NCBI GenBank assembly: GCA_946886085.1
Contig: CAMPHX010000099.1
Location: 1 to 5,868, forward strand
Reading direction: 5' to 3'
Length of the DNA stretch: 5,868 nt
Source of the DNA: an uncultured Flavobacteriales bacterium
Lineage (GTDB): Bacteria > Bacteroidota > Bacteroidia > Flavobacteriales > Vicingaceae
The first letter of the stretch is position 1, and each line of letters opens with the position of its first letter. The position numbers and the translations under genes are program-made. The notes under the pieces were generated by a model. That model had not been told where the DNA came from. It was given only the letters and a program-made list of their open reading frames with translations, and ran no database searches. Shown piece by piece: positions 1 through 5,868 of this stretch.

Positions 1-257
1 GTTTTTAACTCTCTAGTTTCGAGCTCCTCTGAATTTCCTTGCAAATAGTCTGGGTCATATTTGTATTCTATGAATTTATTTTTTGATACTTGAATAGGCA
101 TGTAATCTCTTGCCCATATGTCAAAAGTATTTTGAAGCACTTCAGGCTTGTAGTCAAAGGTTTTAAGTTTCTCTGTAAGATTTTTAAAAGTTTCTGGAAA
201 TTTTTCCTGTAACTTTCCAGATAGATAAACTTTATTTGTATTCCAATCTGCAACCAT
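1..257 (-). CDS. Agmatine / peptidylarginine deiminase-family protein (N-terminal part, runs off left edge)
   Basis: This frame is open from the ATG at 257-255 to the window edge, giving 85 residues of an incomplete protein. The key motif is DIWARDYMPIQ at residues 46-56, which matches the W-x-R-D-x-x-P segment of the agmatine deiminase / bacterial peptidylarginine deiminase (PAD_porph) family; in that family the Arg-Asp pair lies in the guanidino-substrate site. The stretch before it (NKVYLSGKLQEKFPET, then LKTF) fits the N-terminal helices of Bacteroidota members. These enzymes hydrolyse a guanidino group to a ureido group plus ammonia. The catalytic His and Cys would lie beyond the edge, so activity and substrate (agmatine, peptidyl-arginine or other) cannot be judged. 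The start codon shares one base with the stop of the upstream gene, which suggests translational coupling. A 61-codon ORF at 68-253 in another frame is a shadow of this gene. Confidence 0.85.
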   Translation of the reverse strand, partial: MVADWNTNKVYLSGKLQEKFPETFKNLTEKLKTFDYKPEVLQNTFDIWARDYMPIQVSKNKFIEYKYDPDYLQGNSEELETRELK

Positions 258-847
258 TAACGCCAAATATTTTTAATTTCATCTTCTGAATATTTTTGCT
301 GTTTCATTCCTTCAGCAATTTTTGTCTTTTCTGCATGTTTCTGTTCTGGCATTATTAAGAAGCGATAAAAAGCTTCATATTTTGCCTTATCCTTTTGTGG
401 ATTTAAACCAACTCTTGGTGCTGCAATTGGAGTTTCGATTTTAATATTACTTTCTTTTGATGAGACTAGTCCAAATGAGATATTTGAATTGTATATATTA
501 TTTATATTACTAAATAGCTCTGTGACACAATTTAAAGGTCCATAAGTATATTGATTCTCTTTTATGTCATAAATTGCTCTAATCAATATCCCTCCATAAA
601 ATCCATTTTCCCCAAATGTTATATCAATTCCAGAGCTATGAAAATACCATCTTTCTTTTTCTTTTTGTAACTTATGCCCATGTGTATAAGTATCATTATG
701 AGATTCACTTTTTAAATAGAATTCAATTTCACAAATCCGATATAATTTCGATTCAATTTTAAACATCCAATTATTCATTAAATCAAATGCAATTCGGTTA
801 AAATCATTATCTATATTATTCTTTTTAATTGTCAAGTCTAATATCAT
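257..847 (-). CDS. Uncharacterised protein with AAG/MPG-like (alkyladenine DNA glycosylase) motif order
   Basis: This 196-residue cytosolic-looking protein has no signal peptide or membrane segment. I do not recognise it as a named family. Its motifs, however, run in the same order as in alkyladenine DNA glycosylases: RICEIEFYL (37-45) resembles the catalytic R-I-V-E-T-E-A-Y-L strand, placing E42 and Y44 at the positions of human AAG Glu125 and Tyr127. SGIDITFG (72-79) resembles the YVYIIYG hairpin, with F78 in place of the intercalating Tyr. GGILIRA (85-91) resembles the VLLRA strand, GPLNCVTELF (103-112) the GPGKLxxAL segment, and PRVG (144-147) plus YRFLI (161-165) the C-terminal RVG...RFY pair. 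The loop between the hairpin and LIRA is about eight residues shorter than in human AAG. The tail (166-196) is charged and helical. The ATG at 847 is 13 bases after the mutS stop; a TTG at 874 would overlap mutS and is less likely. The stop overlaps the next start by one base. It is confidently a gene; the fold assignment is inference by eye. Confidence 0.8.
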   Translation of the reverse strand: MILDLTIKKNNIDNDFNRIAFDLMNNWMFKIESKLYRICEIEFYLKSESHNDTYTHGHKLQKEKERWYFHSSGIDITFGENGFYGGILIRAIYDIKENQYTYGPLNCVTELFSNINNIYNSNISFGLVSSKESNIKIETPIAAPRVGLNPQKDKAKYEAFYRFLIMPEQKHAEKTKIAEGMKQQKYSEDEIKNIWR

Positions 848-860
848 AAGCCTATGTTTT

Positions 861-3491
861 TTATTTCCCCCCAACCATTTTTTTAATCTCGTTGAGTTTC
901 ATCAAGGCTTCAACGGGCGTAAGTGTATTAATGTCGATATTAATTAGTTCTTCTTTAATTTGTTCTAAAACAGGGTCGTCTAGCTGAAAGAAGCTTAACT
1001 GCATGTCTTCAACCGTTGGTTTAGCACTTACTTTTTTATTTTTACTGCTGCTTACATGTGAGTTTTCCAATTGTTTAAGGATGTCGTTAGCTCTATCTAA
1101 CATAATTTTGGGCATTCCCGCCATTTTTGCAACATGAATACCGAAGCTGTGGTTGCTTCCACCTTGCACTAATTTTCTTAGAAAATGAATTTTATTATTA
1201 ATTTCTTTAACAGAAACATTAAAGTTTTTAATTCGCTTAAAGTTGTTGGTCATATCATTTAACTCATGATAATGCGTAGCAAAAAGCGTTTTCGCTTTAA
1301 AAGTAGGATGTTCGTGTAAATATTCAGCTATGCTCCAAGCTATGGAAATACCATCGTAAGTACTTGTTCCTCTACCAATTTCATCTAACAAAATTAAACT
1401 TCTTCCCGAAAGGTTATTTAAAATACTGGCTGTTTCATTCATTTCTACCATAAAAGTAGATTCTCCTTGAGAAATATTATCTGAAGCCCCAACTCGGGTA
1501 AAAATTTTATCAACTACACCAATAATAGCATGTTTGGCAGGAACATAAGAGCCAATTTGAGCCAACAGCGTAATTAAAGCAGTTTGCCTTAATAATGCTG
1601 ATTTTCCCGACATATTTGGCCCGGTAATCATTATTATTTGTTGCTGACTATCATCCAAATAAATATCGTTAGCCACATACTCTTCGCCAATAGGCAATTG
1701 TTGTTCTATAACCGGATGTCTGCCCGATTTAATATCAATAATTTTGGTATCGTTAACTTCTGGTCGGGTATAATTATGTTCTTTAGCAATAGTTGCAAAC
1801 GACAATAAACAATCAAGTTGGGCAATTAAAACAGCATTTAATTGGATAGGTGTGATGTAATCTGCCAACTCTAACACTAAATCGTTAAACAATTGAGTTT
1901 CGAGTACTAAAATTTTCTCATCAGCACCTAAAATTTTACTTTCATACTCTTTAAGTTCTTCAGTAATGTAGCGTTCTGCCTGAGTAAGTGTTTGTTTTCT
2001 GTGCCAAGTTGGAGGCACTTTGTCTTTATGTGTATTTCTTACTTCAATATAATATCCGAAAACATTATTAAAAGCAATTTTTAAACTCGGAATACCGGTA
2101 AGTTCACTTTCTCTCTCCTGAATGTCTACCAAGGCATCTTTTCCTGAATGTAATATTTTTCGAAGTTCATCTAATTCCTTAGCAACATTATTTTTAATTA
2201 CATTTCCTTTGGCAATAGCTACAGGAGGGTCGTCAAAAATGGTAGCTTCTATTTTGTCTTTTAAAATGGTACATGGATTCAGTTGTTCTCCAATCTTTTT
2301 TAAGGCAGCATTATCAATAGACAAGCAAGCTGTTTTTATGGGCTCTATTGCCAACAAAGCTCGTTTTAGCTGCATCACTTCTCTTGGGTTAATTCTTCCT
2401 GTGGCTACTTTTGAAACGAGTCTTTCTAAATCGCCAATTTCGTGTATGGCTGTTCTAATGGTTGTAGCAAAATCTGTTAGATTAACGAAAGTATTTACTA
2501 TTTCCAGACGAGCATTAATTGGAGCGACATCCTTTAACGGCAAGGTAACCCAACGTTTCATTAAACGAGAACCCATTGGAGAAATGGTGCAATCGATAAT
2601 GTCTATAAGTGTTTTGGCATTTTCGTTGGGAGAGTAGATTAACTCTAAGTTTCTAACGGTAAATTTATCGAGCCAAACATATTTATCTTCTTCAATCCTT
2701 GATAAAGCGGTAATGTGCTTCACTTTTTCGTGTTGCGTTTCTGAGAGATAGTGCAAGGCAACTCCGGCAGCGACAATGGCATTGGAAAAATCTTCAACAC
2801 CAAAACCTTTTAGCGATTTGGTTTGAAAATGATTTTGGAGAGTTTCCCTACCAAAATCTTCTGTAAACACCCATTCATCAACAGCATAAGTGTAAAATTG
2901 GTTGCCAAAAAGTTCATGAAACTGTTTTTTGTCGTTGCGTTTAAAAAGCACTTCAGAAGGTTTAAAACCATGCAACAGTTTATCGATATATTCTATACTT
3001 CCTTCCGCAGCTAAAAACTCTCCGGTAGAAATATCTAAGAAAGCAACTCCAGCACCTTTTTTTGTTAGTGAAACCGCAGCTAAAAAATTATTGGATTTAT
3101 GATCTAAAATCTGGTCGTTAAAGGTTACTCCCGGAGTTACTAATTCAGTAACCCCTCTTTTAACTATCTTTTTTTCTTTGCTTGGAGCTTCTAATTGGTC
3201 GCAAATAGCAACACGCAATCCGGAACGAACCAATTTTGGCAAATAAGTATTTAAGGAATGATGTGGAAAACCAGCCAATTCTAATTTAGAAGAACCGTTA
3301 TTTCTGGCAGTTAGTACAATGCCTAAAATATTGGCGGCTTTGATGGCATCTTCACCAAAAGTTTCGTAAAAATCTCCTACTCTAAAAAGCAATAAAGCAT
3401 CAGGGTACTTAGCCTTGATGGCATTGTATTGCTTCATCAAAGGAGTGGTTGTTTTTTCTTCTTTTTTATCTTTTTTCAAGGCAGCTGGCAT
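861..3491 (-). CDS. mutS: DNA mismatch repair protein MutS
   Basis: MutS binds mismatches and small loops and, through ATP-driven clamp formation, recruits MutL. From the ATG at 3491 it has 876 residues, typical of bacterial MutS1. It carries the mismatch-wedge motif GDFYETF (F41, E43), the FGYYIEV core/clamp segment, Walker A GPNMSGKS (624-631), the [11 protein letters not shown] signature loop (from 670), Walker [11 protein letters not shown] (D703, E704), the FATHYHEL His loop (H740) and the dimer-forming [11 protein letters not shown] helix-turn-helix segment. Near the end QLSFF (831-835) is a probable beta-clamp-binding motif, followed by the C-terminal oligomerisation helices ([12 protein letters not shown]). 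All catalytic residues that I can check are intact. A GTG at 3509 would add six residues, but it lies at the very edge of a promoter-like TAAGTTTG, so I prefer the ATG. The gene ends in a run of six G just before its stop and appears to lead an operon with the two following genes. Confidence 0.98.
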   Translation of the reverse strand: MPAALKKDKKEEKTTTPLMKQYNAIKAKYPDALLLFRVGDFYETFGEDAIKAANILGIVLTARNNGSSKLELAGFPHHSLNTYLPKLVRSGLRVAICDQLEAPSKEKKIVKRGVTELVTPGVTFNDQILDHKSNNFLAAVSLTKKGAGVAFLDISTGEFLAAEGSIEYIDKLLHGFKPSEVLFKRNDKKQFHELFGNQFYTYAVDEWVFTEDFGRETLQNHFQTKSLKGFGVEDFSNAIVAAGVALHYLSETQHEKVKHITALSRIEEDKYVWLDKFTVRNLELIYSPNENAKTLIDIIDCTISPMGSRLMKRWVTLPLKDVAPINARLEIVNTFVNLTDFATTIRTAIHEIGDLERLVSKVATGRINPREVMQLKRALLAIEPIKTACLSIDNAALKKIGEQLNPCTILKDKIEATIFDDPPVAIAKGNVIKNNVAKELDELRKILHSGKDALVDIQERESELTGIPSLKIAFNNVFGYYIEVRNTHKDKVPPTWHRKQTLTQAERYITEELKEYESKILGADEKILVLETQLFNDLVLELADYITPIQLNAVLIAQLDCLLSFATIAKEHNYTRPEVNDTKIIDIKSGRHPVIEQQLPIGEEYVANDIYLDDSQQQIIMITGPNMSGKSALLRQTALITLLAQIGSYVPAKHAIIGVVDKIFTRVGASDNISQGESTFMVEMNETASILNNLSGRSLILLDEIGRGTSTYDGISIAWSIAEYLHEHPTFKAKTLFATHYHELNDMTNNFKRIKNFNVSVKEINNKIHFLRKLVQGGSNHSFGIHVAKMAGMPKIMLDRANDILKQLENSHVSSSKNKKVSAKPTVEDMQLSFFQLDDPVLEQIKEELINIDINTLTPVEALMKLNEIKKMVGGK

Positions 3492-3510
3492 CTGTGTTTT
3501 AAAACTCACA

Positions 3511-3518
3511 CAAACTTA
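3511..3518 (-). promoter_or_regulatory. Candidate Bacteroidota -7 element for mutS
   Basis: On the minus strand this reads TAAGTTTG, an exact match to the Bacteroidota -7 consensus TAnnTTTG. Transcription would start around 3505, leaving a leader of roughly 15 bases before the ATG at 3491 and placing the alternative GTG at 3509 upstream of or at the transcript start. No clear TTG/TTTG -33 box is seen at the expected distance (the region reads TTTTTC), so the call is tentative. It lies in the 99-base gap between the SRPBCC gene and mutS. Confidence 0.35.
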
Positions 3519-3590
3519 AGTCATTGTCCTAAATTTTTGAAAAATTACCCATACGAACTAATGAATAGTTATTAACAGCAACAACAAACT

Positions 3591-3986
3591 TTAGTACTTA
3601 GCCTTTACGTTGACAATAATCTCGTTAAAAAATTGATTGAGTGGTTTTTCGAGCATCATTTTCATAAAAGGATTAATGTTGGCTTCGAAAACAAAGGAGG
3701 TGTTGGTTTTATTGTCCTCAATTTTTTCGAGATAAAAATTTAAGGTGAACTTGAAAGGGGCTTTAAAAGAATCTAAATAAATTAAGGAGTTAGGAGTAGT
3801 GGCTACTTTTTTTAATCCAACTTCTGCCAATCCTTTAATTTTAAAAGAACAACTATCGGAAGTAGCGTTCCAATTTTCAATTTTTTCTGCAGGTAAAAAG
3901 TCTTTAAGATTATTTAGGTCAGACAAAAGGTTAAACAAGATTTCGTCACTGGTATTGATAAGTTCTGCTTTTGGAGCAATTTTCAT
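3591..3986 (-). CDS. SRPBCC / START-like domain protein
   Basis: A 131-residue protein that reads as a single SRPBCC (Bet v1/START-like) helix-grip domain. It has an N-terminal strand (MKIAPKAELINTS), a helix with a D-x-x-N-x-x-x-F-x-P pattern (DLNNLKDFLP, 23-32), a series of amphipathic beta strands (SFKIKGLAEVGLKK, FTLNFYLEKI, SFVFEANINPF) and a long C-terminal helix (MKMMLEKPLNQFFNEIIVNV). This fold encloses a hydrophobic cavity; members include lipid carriers, cyclases and proteins of unknown role, and I cannot name a ligand. There is no signal peptide, so it is probably cytosolic. It starts 9 bases after the pyrE stop with an A-rich upstream stretch and is very likely co-transcribed with pyrE, a pairing I associate with Bacteroidota genomes. 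A role in pyrimidine metabolism does not follow from that. Confidence 0.88.
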   Translation of the reverse strand: MKIAPKAELINTSDEILFNLLSDLNNLKDFLPAEKIENWNATSDSCSFKIKGLAEVGLKKVATTPNSLIYLDSFKAPFKFTLNFYLEKIEDNKTNTSFVFEANINPFMKMMLEKPLNQFFNEIIVNVKAKY

Positions 3987-3995
3987 AATCTTTTT

Positions 3996-4652
3996 TTATT
4001 TTGATTTTGGAGCAACATCCCATACTTTAGGATTTTCTCTCCACTGGTTAAGAGAATCAACATCTTTTTCTGAAATATAATTTGTTTTCAGAGCAGTATC
4101 TAACAGTACGTTGTAATTGCTTAAGGTGAATAATTTACACTTATGTGCTTCAAAATTCTTAACAGCTTCATCAAAATTATAAGAGAAGATGGCTAACATT
4201 CCTAATACATTTCCACCATTTTTTCTAAGTTCTTCTACCGCTTTAAGGCTACTTCCACCTGTAGAAATTAAATCTTCAATAACTACAATGTTTTGACCTT
4301 TTTCTATTTCTCCTTCAATAAGGTTTTGCATACCATGCTCTTTGCTGGAAGAACGAACATAAGCAAATGGTAAACCTAACGCTTCAGCAACTAATACACC
4401 ATGAGCAATACCACCTGTTGCTACTCCTGCAATAACATCTACTGTTGGAAAAAACTCTTTAACGGCATCAACAAATTGCTGACGAATGTAGGTTCTTACT
4501 GGTGGATAAGACAATGCTTTTCTATTATCACAATAAATTGGTGACTTCCAACCTGATGCCCATATAAAAGGATTTGCAGATTGCAATTTAATAGCTTTAA
4601 TTTGCAGTAGTAATTCTGCAACTTTTTTTGCGGACTCATTATTAAATATCAT
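3996..4652 (-). CDS. pyrE: Orotate phosphoribosyltransferase PyrE
   Basis: PyrE joins orotate to PRPP to give orotidine 5'-monophosphate, the fifth step of UMP synthesis. The 218-residue protein has the N-terminal orotate-site segment FIWASGWKSPIYCDNR (29-44), the strand-loop DVIAGVATGGIAHG (72-85), the mobile catalytic loop with KEHG (K104-G107) and the PRPP-binding motif VVIEDLISTGGSS (123-135) with the acidic pair E126-D127. Length and motifs agree with bacterial PyrE. I chose the ATG at 4652, giving MIFNNESAKK, because this matches where the family begins; an in-frame ATG at 4712 would add 20 residues unlike PyrE and overlap the divergent Nudix gene. It heads a pair with the SRPBCC gene. 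A -7-like TACATTTG ends five bases before the ATG, so the mRNA may have almost no leader. Confidence 0.97.
   Translation of the reverse strand: MIFNNESAKKVAELLLQIKAIKLQSANPFIWASGWKSPIYCDNRKALSYPPVRTYIRQQFVDAVKEFFPTVDVIAGVATGGIAHGVLVAEALGLPFAYVRSSSKEHGMQNLIEGEIEKGQNIVVIEDLISTGGSSLKAVEELRKNGGNVLGMLAIFSYNFDEAVKNFEAHKCKLFTLSNYNVLLDTALKTNYISEKDVDSLNQWRENPKVWDVAPKSK
4573..4604 (+). promoter_or_regulatory. Weak candidate promoter for the Nudix gene, inside pyrE
   Basis: A TTTG at 4573-4576 is followed, after 20 bases, by TTAATTTG at 4597-4604, which differs from the Bacteroidota -7 consensus TAnnTTTG at one position. Because only 7 bases separate the pyrE and Nudix start codons, a Nudix promoter must lie within pyrE coding sequence, and this is the best-spaced candidate I find. 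AT-rich coding sequence produces such matches by chance, hence the low confidence. Confidence 0.2.
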
Positions 4653-4656
4653 GCTA

Positions 4657-4664
4657 CAAATGTA
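4657..4664 (-). promoter_or_regulatory. Candidate Bacteroidota -7 element for pyrE
   Basis: On the minus strand this reads TACATTTG, an exact match to TAnnTTTG. The predicted transcript start is at or within a few bases of the pyrE ATG at 4652, implying a leaderless or nearly leaderless mRNA. The element overlaps the Nudix ATG at 4660-4662 on the other strand. No good TTG is visible at -33; the corresponding stretch contains GTTAAC. Confidence 0.4.
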
Positions 4665-5259
4665 TAAAGTTTTTGTTAACGATAAGGTTATTTTATTCAC
4701 AAAAAACACCAAGTTATTAAGTGATATGGAAAACGTTTTGGTTCTCCATTATTACGATAACTCTATAGCATCTATGGTGGTGAATTTTTTAAAAAATGAT
4801 GGCAAACTTAAGCATTTAGTTTTTTTAACACCTACACCTGATCAAGATTTTGAAAGTTTTAAAAATAATTTTGAATTGATAATTGCAGCGGGAGGTAAGG
4901 TAAGTAATACTGAAGGAAAAGTTTTATTTATTTTTAGGTTAGGAAAATGGGATTTACCTAAAGGCAAAGTAGAAGATGGAGAAACACTTGAAGTATCTGC
5001 AGTGAGAGAAGTAGAGGAAGAGTGTGGTATTAGTAATTTAACGATTTTAAACCATATCAAAGATACGTATCACATTTATGAATTAAATGATAAATTGGTT
5101 TTAAAACAATCGGTTTGGTATAAAATGAAAACTGATGACACAAGTGAATTAGTACCTCAAATAGAAGAAAATATTACGGATGCACGTTGGATGTCTAATG
5201 AAGAAATTCAACAAGAAGTGTTAAGAAATACTTATCCTTCTATCAAAGAAATTATTTGA
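4660..5259 (+). CDS. Nudix hydrolase
   Basis: Nudix enzymes cleave nucleoside diphosphates linked to another group, using divalent metal ions held by the Nudix box. This 199-residue protein carries a perfect box, G-x5-E-x7-R-E-V-x-E-E-x-G-I, at residues 102-124 (G102, E108, R116-E117, E120, E121, G123), preceded by the KWDLPKGK strand. The N-terminal 75 residues (starting MYKVFVNDKVILFT) form a separate region found in a group of Bacteroidota Nudix proteins, and the true Nudix domain begins about residue 74 (LIIAAGGKVSNTEGKVLFI). The substrate cannot be told from the sequence. I chose the ATG at 4660 because MYKVFVNDK is the usual beginning; the ATG at 4651 adds three residues and would overlap the pyrE start codon. 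It is divergent from pyrE and converges on the kinase gene, with 67 bases between that show no clear terminator. Confidence 0.95.
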   Translation: MYKVFVNDKVILFTKNTKLLSDMENVLVLHYYDNSIASMVVNFLKNDGKLKHLVFLTPTPDQDFESFKNNFELIIAAGGKVSNTEGKVLFIFRLGKWDLPKGKVEDGETLEVSAVREVEEECGISNLTILNHIKDTYHIYELNDKLVLKQSVWYKMKTDDTSELVPQIEENITDARWMSNEEIQQEVLRNTYPSIKEII

Positions 5260-5326
5260 TATTTACCTTTATTGTCATTTATTTTAGAGGTGAAACAAAA
5301 ATAGTTGTAAAGGATTAAAGTTATTC

Positions 5327-5868
5327 CTATTTAAGAGGGATGATGCACTTTAATACAACCTCTTTATCGATATTTTTATGAATCTGGAACTTCCCTTTTA
5401 AAGCATTAACTCTACGTTTAATGGCAACAAAGCAAGAAGGTTTTTCAATAATATGGGTGTCAATTTTTACTCCATTGTTAGAAAAAAATATGAGAAGACG
5501 ATTAGTGTCATCACATTTGAAATTAATTTCTATTTCAGATGCAAAGGCATGCTTTATTGTATTGTTTAAACACTCCTGAATAATACGATAAATGTTAAAC
5601 TCTATGTGTTTTGACAAAGATAGATGTTCAAATTCTATAGGGTAATTAAATTTTATATTTATTTCTTTTTGGTTTCTAACTTGTTCAATCAGTTTATTGG
5701 TAGCTACGATTAACCCATAATCCAATAAATCTTTTGGAGCCAAATTATTAGAAATAGCTCTCACTTCTTGAATTGTAGAATCTAACATTAGGATCGTAGA
5801 TTTTATGAGTTGTTTGGAGTTTTTAATATTATTTTCTGAATTTGAAATATTAAGGTACATTTTAGCAG
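5327..5868 (-). CDS. Sensor histidine kinase, HisKA_3 type (C-terminal part, runs off right edge; ATP site degenerate)
   Basis: The frame is open to the window edge, and the first residues seen are A-K-M-Y-L, which fit the region just after the H-box of HisKA_3 kinases (usually H-D-x-x-G-Q-x-L-x-x-x-K). The M at 5860 is therefore internal and the true start and phospho-accepting His lie outside the window. Visible parts are the second dimerisation helix (TIQEVRAISNNLAPKDLLDYGL) and the N-box (YRIIQECLNNTIKHA). The rest of the ATPase domain aligns in length but has lost its glycine motifs: the G1 box D-x-G-x-G reads NNGVKI (about 5462-5479), the GxGLxNI segment reads SCFVAIK (about 5411-5434), and the K-G-T segment reads KEVV. 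Normal kinases of this type phosphorylate a LuxR-type response regulator; none is visible here. The product may bind ATP poorly or act as a pseudokinase. Confidence 0.85.
   Translation of the reverse strand, partial: AKMYLNISNSENNIKNSKQLIKSTILMLDSTIQEVRAISNNLAPKDLLDYGLIVATNKLIEQVRNQKEINIKFNYPIEFEHLSLSKHIEFNIYRIIQECLNNTIKHAFASEIEINFKCDDTNRLLIFFSNNGVKIDTHIIEKPSCFVAIKRRVNALKGKFQIHKNIDKEVVLKCIIPLK

Noticed and set aside
68..253. Minus-strand ORF of 61 codons at the left edge
   Set aside because: It is a different frame of the deiminase gene, whose frame is open across the whole edge and carries the WARDYMP motif. The 61-residue product looks like no protein family.
2122..2637. Plus-strand ORF of 171 codons
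   Set aside because: It lies wholly antisense to conserved mutS coding sequence, and its Ser/Phe-rich product shows no recognisable domain.
2823..3014. Plus-strand ORF of 63 codons
   Set aside because: Antisense to mutS, short, with no recognisable motif.
3555..3572. Small hairpin AACTA / TAGTT between the SRPBCC gene and mutS
   Set aside because: A five-base AT-rich stem without a T-tract; expected by chance in this composition.
3799..4080. Plus-strand ORF of 93 codons
   Set aside because: It runs antisense across the SRPBCC gene and the end of pyrE, both well supported.
4572..4607. Repeated ATTTGCAG and an imperfect inverted repeat (GCAATTTAA / TTAATTTGC)
   Set aside because: It lies in pyrE codons for the repeated residues L-Q within an LQIKAIKLQ stretch, so codon reuse explains it well enough.
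4653..4712. Upstream extension of PyrE by 20 residues
   Set aside because: The added residues do not resemble the PyrE N-terminus, overlap the divergent Nudix gene and lie upstream of the likely pyrE transcript start.
4842..5060. Minus-strand ORF of 72 codons
   Set aside because: Antisense to the Nudix box region; a shadow of the Nudix gene.
5260..5326. Possible bidirectional terminator between Nudix and kinase genes
   Set aside because: The only inverted match, CCTTTA with TAAAGG, is six bases long with arms some 36 bases apart and no GC-rich stem. It is too weak to call.

Overview
The window looks like a chromosomal segment of a member of the Bacteroidota, probably a Flavobacteriales relative. 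It is AT-rich, its starts lack clear Shine-Dalgarno sequences, and TAnnTTTG-type -7 elements sit just ahead of two genes. The MutS, PyrE, SRPBCC and Nudix proteins all read as Bacteroidota versions of their families, and the Nudix / pyrE / SRPBCC arrangement is one I associate with this phylum. I see no tRNA, rRNA, CRISPR array, insertion sequence or attachment site.

Left part (1-3491, all minus strand): a likely co-transcribed string starting with mutS, the mismatch-recognition ATPase. It is followed 13 bases later by a 196-residue protein without an obvious name, whose motif order resembles a shortened, diverged alkyladenine DNA glycosylase (AAG/MPG). By a one-base stop/start overlap this leads into the N-terminal part of an agmatine / peptidylarginine deiminase-family protein that runs off the left edge. 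The two genes after mutS look more AT-rich than mutS.

Middle part (3591-5259): pyrE (pyrimidine synthesis) and, 9 bases behind it, an SRPBCC/START-like protein form a minus-strand pair that leads towards mutS. A Nudix hydrolase is transcribed divergently from pyrE. The two start codons are separated by only 7 bases, so a good pyrE -7 candidate overlaps the Nudix start codon.

Right part (5327-5868, minus strand): the C-terminal portion of a HisKA_3-type sensor histidine kinase that enters from beyond the right edge and converges on the Nudix gene. Its N-box is kept, but the glycine motifs of its ATP-binding domain are eroded, suggesting a degenerate kinase. The 67 bases between the Nudix and kinase genes hold no convincing terminator hairpin. 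No gene-free stretch exceeds 100 bases.

The observations most worth following are the AAG-like gene behind mutS, the eroded kinase domain, the overlapping divergent starts at pyrE/Nudix, and the six-G tract at the mutS 3' end, where loss of one base would fuse MutS to its downstream neighbour.
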